A DNA stretch of 64,000 bases from Streptomyces sp. H27-H5 (GCF_026627505.1 NZ_JAPNLK010000031.1:23100-87099), one strand, 5' to 3'; shown: positions 45,528 through 55,336, counted from the first letter of the stretch. The notes: generated by a model from the letters alone, not told the origin. Numbers and translations are program-made.

Positions 45528-46031
45528 GTGGCAGCATCCGCGACACCGACACGTCGGCGAGGGGCCCGGAACTGGGCGGCCCTCGCCGCCTTCCTCGCGG
45601 TGACCTACTGCGTCGCGGCTCTGGGCGCGCTCGCGTCCGCCGACGCGGGCGAGGTCTACAGATCTCTGGAACGGCCGGACTGGGCGCCACCCGCCTGGCT
45701 CTTCGGACCCGTCTGGACCGTCCTGTACGCCGCGATGGCTGTTGCGGCCTGGCTGGTGTGGCGCCATCCGGACCGGTCCCGCGCGCGGACCGCCCTCGTC
45801 TGGTGGTCCGCGCAACTGCTCCTGAACCTGGCCTGGACACCCTTGTTCTTCGGCGCGCGCCAGTACGGACTCGCGCTGCTGGACATCGGCCTGTTGCTGG
45901 CCACTCTCACCATCACCCTGGTCCGCTTCCACCGGCTGAGCCGCGCGGCGGCGCTCCTGCTGGCCCCCTACCTGCTGTGGGTGGCCTTCGCGACCGCCCT
46001 GAACGCCGCCATCTGGCATCTGAACGCCTGA
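45528..46031 (+). CDS. tspO: TspO/MBR family protein
   Basis: A 167-residue five-helix membrane protein with family motifs RPDWAPPAWLFGPVWTVLYA, SAQLLLNLAWTPLFFG and APYLLWVAFATALNAAIWHLN. TspO proteins bind porphyrins and cholesterol-like ligands and respond to oxidative or light stress. I chose the GTG at 45528 because GGGAG is six bases upstream; a GTG at 45489 would add 13 residues. The preceding 230 bases contain an AT-rich segment (45330-45365) that probably holds the promoter. Confidence 0.92.
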   Translation: MAASATPTRRRGARNWAALAAFLAVTYCVAALGALASADAGEVYRSLERPDWAPPAWLFGPVWTVLYAAMAVAAWLVWRHPDRSRARTALVWWSAQLLLNLAWTPLFFGARQYGLALLDIGLLLATLTITLVRFHRLSRAAALLLAPYLLWVAFATALNAAIWHLNA

Positions 46032-46357
46032 GCCCGATTCCAACCCGGGGGACGACGAGCGTCACGGTCGTCGCACCAGACGACGTCCGCGAAGGTCAGG
46101 CCGGCTCAGCACTCCCTGGGGCGACCGGATCCTGGGTGGGACACATCCCTCGGAGGCGAGGCTTACGTGGGCGCGGGTTGCGGGTGTGCGGATCTTCGGG
46201 GGGACGGTCCCGGACCTGTGAACGGGGTCCGGGACCGCAGGCTCGTCTTGACCCGCTCCTGGCCCGGTCCTGCCGGTGCTGCCAGTGCTGCCTCGGGGGC
46301 CGCGGGGGCCGCGCGGCGGGTGGCAGCCGCGCGGTCGCTGCGGCGCGTGGCGGCCGG

Positions 46358-46885
46358 TCAGTTGCCGGACGGGGTCCAGTCCGCGGGCAGGCCGGACTGG
46401 GCGAGGACGGTGCCGAGGCTGTAGTGGTCCTCGTCGGAGACGATCCGGCAGCGGCTCCCGTCGAGGTTGAGGAGCGTGGTCATCCGCACGGCGAAGGGCT
46501 TGGGAGCGCCCTTGAGGTGGCCGGCGTAGACGGCGTCGACCGTGATACGGCGGCCGTCGCGGTGGGCGGCGCGAACCGTGACGTGCACGTTGTCTATGAG
46601 GCTGTCGGCGCGGGCCTTCCACCCGGCAATCTCCTGACGACCGTGGAAGGCGACGCCCAGGCCCAGGTCCGTGTAGGTCCCGTCGGTGGTGAACAGGGCG
46701 CCGAGCGCCTGCGGGTCGGTGCCGTTCCAGGCGCGGGCCCAGTCCGCGACGATCTTCGGCGGCCGCGGGTCGGCACCTGCGGGGTGGTTGCCGGTGGCGT
46801 GGGCGGTGGCGGCGGTCGTGGCGCAGAGGGCCGCGGCGGTGACCAGCACGGTCATGGCACGGGAGGGGCGGGTGGTCGAGGTCAT
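46358..46885 (-). CDS. Secreted SnoaL/SgcJ-EcaC-like (NTF2 fold) protein
   Basis: A 175-residue protein with a signal peptide (Arg-containing N-terminus, hydrophobic VLVTAAALCATTAATAHA, cleavage near residue 30) and an NTF2-like domain: VADWARAWNGTDPQALGALF, TYTDLGLGVAFHGRQEIAGW, ending SGLPADWTPSGN. The SgcJ/EcaC group has unknown enzymatic role. The ATG at 46885 has AAGGAG eight bases upstream. It is divergent from the SDR operon. As a secreted copy, it may bind a small molecule outside the cell. Confidence 0.8.
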   Translation of the reverse strand: MTSTTRPSRAMTVLVTAAALCATTAATAHATGNHPAGADPRPPKIVADWARAWNGTDPQALGALFTTDGTYTDLGLGVAFHGRQEIAGWKARADSLIDNVHVTVRAAHRDGRRITVDAVYAGHLKGAPKPFAVRMTTLLNLDGSRCRIVSDEDHYSLGTVLAQSGLPADWTPSGN

Positions 46886-46901
46886 GGTGATGCTCCTTGG
46901 G

Positions 46902-46928
46902 GTGTGACGGGTGTGACGGGTGTGATTA
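46902..46928. repeat. Three tandem 9-bp repeats in the SnoaL/SDR divergent region
   Basis: GTGTGACGG at 46902-46910 and 46911-46919 is followed by GTGTGATTA at 46920-46928. They start 17 bases upstream of the SnoaL-like start codon. The rest of the 369-base gap 46886-47254 is GC-rich with open frames on both strands that resemble no family; I see no gene in it. Confidence 0.7.
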
Positions 46929-47254
46929 CGGGGCGCGCCCGGCGGTGGCCCGCCGCGGACTGCCTGCGGTCGGACCGTTCATGGCGCACAGGCTCGGGCC
47001 GGGACGTGTCCACTTTCCAGGCCCGACCGGAACGGGGAGTGTCCAACGCTGTCCGCGCGCGTTCACCCGGCCTCTCCGAAGCGTGCGGCCCGGCATGACA
47101 CATGCGCGCCGGGCCACGCCCAGGGCTCCGCTTGCGCTGTTCGAGGGGAGATCACTGCCCGAACGGCCGAGGGCGGCGAGCCGTTCCCGATCGCCCGGGA
47201 GCCGCTGGGAAGGGTGGGCCGGTACCTGTGTGCGGCCAAGGACGGGAGAGATCA

Positions 47255-48091
47255 GTGATCTCAGCTGTGGACAAGGGGCGGGAGCGGGGGCCGCAGATCG
47301 TCAGAGGGCAGAAGGCCCTGGTGACCGGTGCGAACTCCGGCATCGGCAAGGCCACCGCGATCCGTCTGGGCCAGGCCGGCGCCGATGTCGTCGTGAACTA
47401 CGTCTTCGGACCGGAAACGGCCGAGGAAGTGGTCGAGGAGATCAAGTCCTTCGGGGTGCGGGCGTACGCGCACCAGGCGGACGTCTCCCAGGAGGACCAG
47501 GTCGTCGGGATGGTCGACCGCATGGTCGAGGAGTTCGACACCATCGACATCATGGTGGCCAACGCGGGGCTGCAGCGCGATGCCCCCGTCACCGAGATGA
47601 CCGTCGCGCAGTGGCAGAAGGTGCTGGACGTCAACCTCACCGGGCAGTTCCTCTGTGCCCGGGAGGCGGCCAAGGAGTTCATCCGTCGGGGCGTCGTACC
47701 GGAGGTCTCCCGGTCCGCCGGGAAGATCGTCTGCATGAGCTCGGTGCATCAGATCATCCCGTGGTCCGGCCACGTGAACTACGCCTCCTCCAAGGGCGGC
47801 GTGCTGATGCTGATGCAGACCTTGGCGCAGGAGCTCGCGCCCAGCGGGATCCGGGTCAACGCGGTCGCGCCCGGCGCGATCCGCACCCCCATCAACCGCA
47901 GTGCCTGGGACACCCCGGAGGCCGAGGCCGATCTCCTGCGGCTGGTTCCCTACCGGCGGGTGGGCGACCCCGAGGACATCGCCAACGCCGTGACCGTCCT
48001 GGTCTCCGATCTGATGGACTACGTCGTCGGCACCACCCTCTACGTCGACGGCGGAATGACGCTCTTCCCCGGCTTCGCCACCGGAGGCTGA
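47255..48091 (+). CDS. SDR family oxidoreductase (glucose 1-dehydrogenase-like)
   Basis: A 278-residue classical short-chain dehydrogenase: TGANSGIGKATAIRLGQAGA (NAD(P) motif), NAGLQRDAPVTEM, the catalytic serine in VCMSSVHQI, YASSKGGVLMLM (Tyr-X3-Lys) and the C-terminal GTTLYVDGGMTLFPGF. The GTG at 47255 has GGGAGAG six bases upstream. It resembles glucose 1-dehydrogenases, but SDR substrates are hard to predict. It lies seven bases before the NDH-2 gene and so is the first gene of a respiratory operon, perhaps to supply NADH. Confidence 0.9.
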   Translation: MISAVDKGRERGPQIVRGQKALVTGANSGIGKATAIRLGQAGADVVVNYVFGPETAEEVVEEIKSFGVRAYAHQADVSQEDQVVGMVDRMVEEFDTIDIMVANAGLQRDAPVTEMTVAQWQKVLDVNLTGQFLCAREAAKEFIRRGVVPEVSRSAGKIVCMSSVHQIIPWSGHVNYASSKGGVLMLMQTLAQELAPSGIRVNAVAPGAIRTPINRSAWDTPEAEADLLRLVPYRRVGDPEDIANAVTVLVSDLMDYVVGTTLYVDGGMTLFPGFATGG

Positions 48092-48098
48092 ACCGACC

Positions 48099-49472
48099 GT
48101 GGATGACCACGTCACGCACCGCCGGGTGGTCATCCTCGGCGGCGGCTTCGCCGGCCTGTTCGCCGTACGGGCCCTGCGCAGCGCCCCCGTGGAGGTGACC
48201 CTCGTCGACCGCTGCGCCCACCACCTCTTCCAGCCGCTCCTGTACCAGTGCGCGTCGGGCATCCTCTCCGAGGGCCAGATCGCCCAGCCCCTGCGGGCCG
48301 TCCTGCGCCGCCATCCCCGGGTCCGTTGTCTCCAGGCGTCGGCGGACGACGTGGACGTGGCCCGCCGGATCGTCCGCGCGACCCGTCCGAACGGCACCGT
48401 GCTCGAACTGCCCTACGACGATCTGATCGTGGGGATCGGGGTCCGGCAGTCCTACTTCGGGCACGACGAGTTCGCGCCGTTCGCCCCCGGGATGAAGACC
48501 CTGAAGGACGCGCTGGCCGTAAGGACCAAGATCTACCAGGCGTTCGAGATGGCCGAGGCGAGCACGGACCCGCTGGAACGCGCGCAGTGGCTCACCTTCG
48601 CCCTCGTGGGTGGCGGCCCCACCGGGGTCGAGTTGGCCGGGCAGATCCGGGAGATCGCCGGCCACACGCTTGAGCGGGAGTTCTCCACCATCGACCCCGG
48701 CCAGGCCCGGGTCCTGCTGTTCGACGGGTCGGACGGTGTGCTGGGCGCCTTCGGGCCGGTGCTGTCCCGCCGCGCCGCCCGGACCCTGGACGACCTCGGC
48801 GTCGAGGTCCACCTTCGGTCGATCGTCACCCAGGTCGACGACAGGGGCCTGACGGTGAGCCGCAAGGACGGCGGCAGCGACCGCGTGGAGGCGCGCACGG
48901 TGCTCTGGACCGCCGGGGTCGAGGCGCCACCGTTGGCGACGGCGCTGGCACGGGCGACGGGCGCCGAGCAGGACCGGGCGGGCCGCATCCGTGTGGACCC
49001 CGACCTCAGCATCGCCGGCCATCCGGAGATCCGGGTGGTGGGCGACCTGATGAGCCTGGACAAGTTGCCCGGACTCGCCGAGGTCGCGATGCAGAGCGGT
49101 GCCTACGCCGGCCGCCGGATCCGACACTCCGTCGAGGGCAGGACCCGTGAGCCCCGCCCCTTCCGGTACCTGGACCTCGGCAGTGCGGCGTACATCTCGC
49201 GGGGCAGGGCCGTCGTGAAGATGGGCCGCTTCCACGCCTCCGGGATGATCGGCTGGCTGATCTGGCTGTTCATCCACATCGTCTTCCTGACCGGCTTCCG
49301 CAGCCGGGCGGGCGCCCTGCTCAGCTGGGCCGTGGTCTTCGTCTCCGGTTCGCGTCGTGAGCGCGCCTTCACCGCGGCGGATCCGGACGTCACGGCCGCG
49401 CCTCCCCCCTCCCCGTCCAGCCCACCGGCCGACTCCTCGGTCGCCCGGAACGAGCCACGGAGACCCGTATGA
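48099..49472 (+). CDS. ndh: Type II NADH:quinone oxidoreductase (NDH-2)
   Basis: A 457-residue flavoprotein: VVILGGGFAGLFAVRAL (FAD), HLFQPLLYQCASGILSEGQI (typical NDH-2 segment), VGGGPTGVELAGQIREIAGH (NAD) and VVGDLMSLDKLPGLAEVAMQ. A hydrophobic C-terminal segment (GMIGWLIWLFIHIVFLTGF) anchors it to the membrane. It oxidises NADH and reduces menaquinone without proton pumping. GTG start, 7 bases after the SDR gene. Its stop overlaps the cydA start (ATGA), which strongly implies an NDH-2 to cytochrome bd electron route. Confidence 0.93.
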   Translation: MDDHVTHRRVVILGGGFAGLFAVRALRSAPVEVTLVDRCAHHLFQPLLYQCASGILSEGQIAQPLRAVLRRHPRVRCLQASADDVDVARRIVRATRPNGTVLELPYDDLIVGIGVRQSYFGHDEFAPFAPGMKTLKDALAVRTKIYQAFEMAEASTDPLERAQWLTFALVGGGPTGVELAGQIREIAGHTLEREFSTIDPGQARVLLFDGSDGVLGAFGPVLSRRAARTLDDLGVEVHLRSIVTQVDDRGLTVSRKDGGSDRVEARTVLWTAGVEAPPLATALARATGAEQDRAGRIRVDPDLSIAGHPEIRVVGDLMSLDKLPGLAEVAMQSGAYAGRRIRHSVEGRTREPRPFRYLDLGSAAYISRGRAVVKMGRFHASGMIGWLIWLFIHIVFLTGFRSRAGALLSWAVVFVSGSRRERAFTAADPDVTAAPPPSPSSPPADSSVARNEPRRPV

Positions 49473-50932
49473 GCACCACGGCACACCTCTGGGCGGATGC
49501 CCCCGCGCAACTGCTGCCCGCACGGGAGCTGATGGCTTTCACCCTGGCCTCGCACATCATCCTGGTACCCCTGGGCGTGGCACTGCCCTTCATCACCTTG
49601 GTCATGCACTACCGGGGGCTGCGCACCTCCGATCCGGTGGCGCTGCTGCTGGCCCGTCGCTGGTCCGCGGTGATGGCCGTCCAGTTCGCCATCGGCATCG
49701 TCACCGGAACCGTGCTGTCCTTCGAGTTCGGGCTGCTCTGGCCGGGCATGATGGGGCGTTGGGGCGATGTCTTCGGGCTCGGCTTCGGGATCGAGGCGTG
49801 GGCCTTCTTCCTGGAGGCGATCCTGATCGCCATCTACCTCTACGGCTGGCGCCGCCTGAAGCCGAAGACTCACTTCTGGCTGGGCGTCCCGATGCCGATC
49901 GCGGCGCTGATGGGCGCGTTCGGCATCATCGCCGCCAATTCGTGGATGAACACCCCCCAGGGCTTCACCCTCGACGCCAACGGCCGGCCCGTGAACGTCA
50001 GCGTCCAACAGGCCATCTTCACGCCGATGTTCGGGCCGCAGTACTGGCACTTCGTGGTCGCGATGTTCCTCACCGCGGGCTACGTGGTGGCCGGTGTGTA
50101 CGCCGTCGGCTGGCTGCGCGGCCGTCGCGACCGCTACCACCGTCTCGGCTTCACCGTGCCGTTCACCCTCGCCACGATCCTCACCCCCGTGCAGTTCTTT
50201 CTGGGTGACAACATCGCGCGGCAGGTCTTCATCAAGCAGCCGATCAAGTTCGCCGCCGCGGAGCTGGTGTGGAAGACCGACACGCATGTGCCCGAGTACC
50301 TGTTCGGGCGGCTCCAGGAGGACGGCAGCATCAAGGGCGGGATCAAGATCCCGCAGCTGGACTCCATCCTGGCCGGGTTCAGTCCCGACACGAAGGTCAC
50401 CGGCCTGAGTTCGGTACCCGCCTCCGACCGGCCCACCGCCACCCAGGCGACCATCGCGCACTGGGCGTTCGACATCATGGCGACGATCGGGAGTGTGCTG
50501 ATCCTGCTGGCGCTCTGGTACGCCTGGTGCTGGTGGCGGCATCGTGACCTGCCGAAATCGCGGTGGTTCTTCCGGTGCGCGGCCGTGGCCGGCGCGGCGA
50601 GCATCGCGACCGTGGAGTGCGGCTGGATCATGACCGAGGTGGGGCGCCAGCCCTGGATCGTGTACCAGAACATGCGGGTCTCCGAGGCGGTGACCGGTAC
50701 GCCCGCCTCCTCCCTGTGGATGATGTTCGGCCTCGTCGTGGTGATCTACGTTCTGATCTTCGGCGCGTTCCTCGGCGTGCTGCTCAAGATGCGCACCCGG
50801 TGGCGGCTCGCCGACGCCGGATCCGCGCGCGTGCTCTCCGACAGCCCGGAGACGGACACGCCGTACGGTCCTCGTCCGGAGACGGCCGCCGGCGCACCGG
50901 GTACCCGTCGAGACCCCGGGAGCGAACTGTGA
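49469..50932 (+). CDS. cydA: Cytochrome bd ubiquinol/menaquinol oxidase subunit I
   Basis: A 487-residue membrane protein with nine helices. Haem ligands expected in CydA are visible: His29 in FTLASHIILVPLG, Glu115 in AFFLEAILIA and a Met in YQNMRVSEAV. The GRQPWIVYQN motif is diagnostic. The Q-loop is short, as in actinobacterial and cyanide-insensitive oxidases. It overlaps ndh by four bases and cydB by four, so the three are translated together. The tail (about 450-487) is hydrophilic. Confidence 0.97.
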   Translation: MSTTAHLWADAPAQLLPARELMAFTLASHIILVPLGVALPFITLVMHYRGLRTSDPVALLLARRWSAVMAVQFAIGIVTGTVLSFEFGLLWPGMMGRWGDVFGLGFGIEAWAFFLEAILIAIYLYGWRRLKPKTHFWLGVPMPIAALMGAFGIIAANSWMNTPQGFTLDANGRPVNVSVQQAIFTPMFGPQYWHFVVAMFLTAGYVVAGVYAVGWLRGRRDRYHRLGFTVPFTLATILTPVQFFLGDNIARQVFIKQPIKFAAAELVWKTDTHVPEYLFGRLQEDGSIKGGIKIPQLDSILAGFSPDTKVTGLSSVPASDRPTATQATIAHWAFDIMATIGSVLILLALWYAWCWWRHRDLPKSRWFFRCAAVAGAASIATVECGWIMTEVGRQPWIVYQNMRVSEAVTGTPASSLWMMFGLVVVIYVLIFGAFLGVLLKMRTRWRLADAGSARVLSDSPETDTPYGPRPETAAGAPGTRRDPGSEL

Positions 50933-51948
50933 CCGCGAGCATCGTCGCCTGGATCCTGCTGCTCGTGATCGCCGCCTACGCCTGCGGCGGCGGCGTCGAC
51001 TACGGCGCCGGCTTCTGGGATCTGCTGGCCGGTGGGGCCGAGCGCGGCAAACGACCCCGCTGGCTGATCGACCACGCCATGGCCCCGGTCTGGGAGGTCA
51101 ACAACGTCTGGCTGATCTTCGCGTTCATCCTGATGTGGACCGGCTTCCCGGTGTTCTTCCAGACCGTGTTCACGGCGCTCTGGCTCCCCCTGGCACTCGC
51201 CGCCATCGGCTTGGTCCTGCGCGGCGCCGGGTTCGCGCTGCGCAAGCCGACCAGGGGGCTCGCCGGACGCCGGATCTACGGCGCCATGTTCGCCGTCTCT
51301 TCCCTGCTCACGCCGTTCTTCCTGGGTACGGCCATCGGCTCGGTGGCCTCCGGGCGCGTCGCTCCCGGCACCCCCGCCACGGCCCATGCCTGGGCCAACA
51401 CCACCTCGATCATGGCCGGGCTCGTCGCGGTGGCATCCACCGCCTTCCTGGGGGCGGTGTTCCTCACCGTGGACGCCCGCCGCTTCGACGCCCCCGACCT
51501 GATGGGTTACTTCCGCTTCCGGGCATGGGTCAGTTGTGGCGCGCTGTTGATCATCGGCGTGCTCGGCCTGACCGTGACCGACCCCCACGCGTCGTACGTC
51601 CATCACGGACTCACCCACGGCGCCGGGCTCGCCCTCCTGCTGATCGCCGTGGTGGCTCTGGCGGTCACCGCCTGGCTGATCTCCGGCAAGGCGGCGGGAT
51701 GGGCGCGGTACTCCTCGGTCGCCGTCGTGGCACTGCTCGTCGCCGCCTGGGGGTTCGCGCAGCGGCCCTACCTGGTGCCCACCTCGCTGACCGTGCAGCA
51801 GGGCGCCGGAGCGAGCGCCCCGCTCCAGTGGATGCTCATCGTCGCGCTCGTCGCCCTGGTGTTGATCGTCCCCGCGCTGGTCGTCCTGTACCGCCTCGAC
51901 ACCCACGGCGTGCTGGAACCGCTGACCGACGAGGACGTGGGCGAGTGA
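50929..51948 (+). CDS. cydB: Cytochrome bd oxidase subunit II
   Basis: A 339-residue subunit with eight helices and family motifs CGGGVDYGAGFWDLLAGG, PVWEVNNVWLIFAFILMWTG and FFLGTAIGSVASG. It forms the CydAB heterodimer that reduces oxygen with quinol at high affinity. The GTG at 50929 overlaps the cydA stop (GTGA), with GGGAG upstream. The cydCD genes needed for assembly in many bacteria do not follow, and must be elsewhere in the genome. Confidence 0.95.
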   Translation: MTASIVAWILLLVIAAYACGGGVDYGAGFWDLLAGGAERGKRPRWLIDHAMAPVWEVNNVWLIFAFILMWTGFPVFFQTVFTALWLPLALAAIGLVLRGAGFALRKPTRGLAGRRIYGAMFAVSSLLTPFFLGTAIGSVASGRVAPGTPATAHAWANTTSIMAGLVAVASTAFLGAVFLTVDARRFDAPDLMGYFRFRAWVSCGALLIIGVLGLTVTDPHASYVHHGLTHGAGLALLLIAVVALAVTAWLISGKAAGWARYSSVAVVALLVAAWGFAQRPYLVPTSLTVQQGAGASAPLQWMLIVALVALVLIVPALVVLYRLDTHGVLEPLTDEDVGE

Positions 51949-52044
51949 CGCCCTGCCGCGTCGAGCGGCCGGCGTCGGTCCGCGTCGGCCGCGGCATCGT
52001 CCGGGTCGCGGGTTAGGCCGGCACGGCATCCCAGGAGGGCCGCT

Positions 52045-53818
52045 ATGACATCGAGCCAGGTACTCATCGGCGTCGGGCTGATCGTGACCCTTGCCGTCGC
52101 CTGCCAACTGCTGGCGAACCTGCTGCGCGTGCCGGCGATCCTCCTGCTGCTGCCGGCCGGGTTCATCGCCGGCGTCCTGACCGACGACGTCAACCCGGAG
52201 AAGCTGCTGGGCGACGCGTTCTCCCCGCTGGTCTCGCTCGCCGTCGCGGTGATCCTCTACGACGCCGGACTCGGCCTGGACCTGCACCGTCTCAAGGGAC
52301 ACACCCGCACGGTCGTCGTCAGGCTCATCTGGCTCGGCGCCCTGATCACCTTCGTGTCGGCGGCGCTGCTCGCCGTCCCCATCATGAGCATGTCGCTGAA
52401 CGCGGCCGTGATGCTGGGCGCGATCCTCGTGGTCAGCGGCCCGACCGTCGTCGGACCGCTGCTCAAGTTCGTCCGCCCGAGGGAACGCCTGCAACGCGTC
52501 CTCGTCTGGGAAGGCTCGCTGATCGACCCGGTCGGCGGCATCCTCGGCGCGCTCGTCTTCCACGGAGTGCTGGCCGGAGGCCAGCCCGGTCTGGCCGCCC
52601 AAACTGGGCGCGTTCGGCGTCAGCGCCGCGATCGGGCTGATCGGCGGCGCCGTCGGAGCGGCGGTGCTCTGGCTGCTGCTCCGCTGCCTCACGCTCGACG
52701 AAGTGCTCGGCACGACCACGCAGTTCGCCGCCGTGATCGCGGTGGCGGCCGGCTGCGACGCCCTGCGGGACGACACCGGCCTCATCGCCGCCGTCGTGAT
52801 GGGCGTGGCCCTGGCCAATCTGCCGGGGCTGGACATGCCGGCACGCCGGCCGTTCTTCGAAACCCTGGTCTCGCTGATCATCGGGCTGCTGTTCATCGGC
52901 ATCTCCGCCACCGTCACCCCGCAGTCGCTGCGCCATGTCGTGCTGCCGGCCCTCGGCCTCGCCGCTGCTCTCGTTCTCGTGGTCAGGCCCTTGGTGGCGC
53001 TGCTGTCGACCGTCCGTACCGATGTCCCCTACCGGGAGAGATGGTTCATCGGTTGGATGGCGCCCCGCGGCATCGTCGCCGCGGCCACCGCGGCCACCTT
53101 CTCCGCCGCGCTCGTACAGGCCGGTATCGAGGGCGCGGACAAGATCCTGCCGGCCACCTTCATCGTGATCGTCACCACCGTCATGCTCTACGGCCTGACC
53201 GCCGTTCCCGCCGCGCGGTTCCTCGACGTCCGCCGTTCGGCACGCTCGCGGCCCCTGCTCGTCGGCGGCGATCCCTGGGTGGTGGAACTGGGGGGCGCGC
53301 TGCGCTCGGCGGGCCTGGACGTCCTGATGTGGGCGGGCCTCGACCGCCAGCGTCAGAGCATCAAGGACGCGGGCCTGGAGCTGGCCCCCGGCGAACTCCT
53401 CGCCGCCGCCACCGGAGCCGGAGCCGAGTTGGAGGGGATCACCGATGTCCTCCTGCTCACCGACGAGGACGACTTCAACGCCCTCGCCGTCATGACCCTC
53501 AAGGAGACGGCGGAGGGCCCCGTCCACCGCCTCATGCCGCCCACCCGCAGCCACGGCGTGGTCGCCCCCTACACGGGCAGCGAGGTCCTGTTCTCCGCCG
53601 GCCTGAACCGGCCCGAACTGGCCCGTCGGTACGCGGCGGGCGCCCGCATCGTCACCCGCACGATGGTCGACGGGCTCATCCCCGCCGGGCACGACATGTT
53701 GTTCCTGGTGCGCCCGGACGGACAGCTCACCGCCGCGACCGAGTCGACGCTGCCGTCGCCCGCCGCGGGCGACGTCGCCGTCCTGCTGACGCCTTCGGCG
53801 GAGCCCCCGCCGCCCTGA
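52045..53818 (+). pseudogene. CPA1-type cation:proton antiporter, frameshifted
   Basis: From the ATG at 52045 (AGGAGGG upstream) the frame encodes the first part of a Na+/H+ or K+/H+ antiporter up to LVFHGVLAGGQPGLAAQ. At 52601-52603 an AAA run appears where one A fewer would restore the frame: LGAFGVSAAIGLIGG and everything after (WLLLRCLTLDEVLGTTTQFA, RERWFIGWMAPRGIVAAATA, and a nucleotide-binding C-terminal domain of about 190 residues) continues in the other frame to 53818. Both halves are well conserved, so this is either a sequencing error or a very recent mutation. It follows cydB by 96 bases. Confidence 0.88.
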
Positions 53819-53992
53819 GGCCGTGATCGGTCCCCCGGCCGCCGATTGGTCCACAGGAATGACGGTGGGCACGTTCCCCGGGACCTCGCGCGCCGGACCT
53901 TCCGGATCGTGCGGCCGTCACGTGGTACCAATCATCGGGACTTGTCGGCCGCCGCGTTGCAGATGGCCTCAGCTGCCGAGGAGACGATGAGC

Positions 53993-55336
53993 ATGTCAGC
54001 CACCCCCGCCGGATCGCCCGCCCCGGCGCCGCCGGATCCGTTCGCGGTGATCCGCACGCGTGGGTACGCCGTTCTGCTGGTGATGACGGCGCTCCTCGGC
54101 ATCCCGATCGCCGCGGCGGCCTTCGGATTCCTCGCGCTCGTGTCCGAACTCCAGTCGCTGACCTACACCGACCTTCCCCGAGCGCTCGGCTTTCACCGAA
54201 CGCCGTCGTGGTGGCCCATCCCCCTCCTGGCCTTCGCCGGGCTGCTGGTGGCGCTGACGATCCGCCACCTGCCGGGCGAGGCCGGGCACAAGCCCGCCGA
54301 AGGCCTCGTCGCCACCGGCACGCCGAAGCCCGTCGACCTCCCCGGTATCGCACTCGCGGCGGCGGCCTCGTTGGGCGCGGGCGTGGTACTCGGTCCCGAG
54401 GCGCCCCTCATCGCGCTGGGCGGTGGCCTGGCCGTGTTCTTCGGCCGGGCGATGAAGCGGGGCATGCAGCCCGAGGCGATGGCCGTGTTGGGCGCCGCCG
54501 GAAGCTTCGCGGCCGTCAGCACGCTGCTCGGCTCGCCGCTGCTCGGCGCCTTCCTCCTGATGGAGGCGGCCGGTCTCGGCGGGGCGATGATGGCGATCGC
54601 CCTGGTGCCGGGCCTTCTCTCGGCCGGTATCGGCGCGCTCTTCTTCACCGGTCTGGGGTCGTGGACGGGCCTGGGCACCTTCTCACTGGTCCTCCATCAA
54701 GTACCGCAGGCCGCGCGCCCGGACCTCGCCGGGTTCGGCTGGGCCGTCGTCATCGGGGCGGTGGCCGCCCTCGGCGGGACCGGGATCCGGCGGATGGGCC
54801 TGTTCCTCCAGCGACGGGTCGAACGCCGACGGGTGCCGGTCACCGTCCTGGTCGGCGCACTCGTGGGCGTGGTCGCGCTGGTGTACGCCGAGTCGACGGG
54901 CAAGGAAGCGTCCGAGATCCTCTACTCCGGCCAGGACGCGCTCGGGCCGCTGCTGGCGGACCACGCGGGCTACTCGGTGGGGGCCCTGGTTCTCCTCGTG
55001 CTCTGCAAGGCGCTCGCCTACTCCCTGTCCCTCAGCGGCTTCCGCGGCGGCCCGGTCTTCCCCTCCATGTTCGTGGGAGCGGCGCTCGGCCTGGCCATGG
55101 CGCAGCTGCCCGGGCTGGACGTGACCTCCGGCTTCGCCATGGGTGTCGGTGCGATGTGCGTGGCGATGCTGAAGCTGCCGATGACCTCCGTGTTGCTGGC
55201 CACCCTTCTCCTGGGGACGCAGGGCCTCACCGTGATGCCGGTCGTGATCGTCGCGGTCGTGGTGTCCTACGTCCTCACCATCCGGCTCTCCCCGGCCCCC
55301 GCGCCGAAGCCCGCCCCGACACCGGCGTCCCCGTAG
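53993..55336 (+). CDS. ClC family voltage-gated chloride channel/antiporter
   Basis: A 447-residue membrane protein with the ClC pore motifs VVLGPEAPLIALGGG (the gating glutamate of the GREGP motif) and SGFRGGPVFPSMFVGAALG. The first GSGIP selectivity motif is not recognisable; instead the equivalent region reads LPGEAGHKPAEGL, a feature of a less-studied bacterial subclass. The ATG at 53993 is nine bases after GAGGAG. It is the intact counterpart of the remnant at 5371-5866, but from a different subfamily. The C-terminus is Pro/Ala-rich. Confidence 0.88.
   Translation: MSATPAGSPAPAPPDPFAVIRTRGYAVLLVMTALLGIPIAAAAFGFLALVSELQSLTYTDLPRALGFHRTPSWWPIPLLAFAGLLVALTIRHLPGEAGHKPAEGLVATGTPKPVDLPGIALAAAASLGAGVVLGPEAPLIALGGGLAVFFGRAMKRGMQPEAMAVLGAAGSFAAVSTLLGSPLLGAFLLMEAAGLGGAMMAIALVPGLLSAGIGALFFTGLGSWTGLGTFSLVLHQVPQAARPDLAGFGWAVVIGAVAALGGTGIRRMGLFLQRRVERRRVPVTVLVGALVGVVALVYAESTGKEASEILYSGQDALGPLLADHAGYSVGALVLLVLCKALAYSLSLSGFRGGPVFPSMFVGAALGLAMAQLPGLDVTSGFAMGVGAMCVAMLKLPMTSVLLATLLLGTQGLTVMPVVIVAVVVSYVLTIRLSPAPAPKPAPTPASP

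Noticed and set aside
46886..47254. Rex (ROP) operator for the ndh-cydAB operon
   Set aside because: No sequence close to TGTGAAC-N2-GTTCACA was found upstream of the SDR gene.
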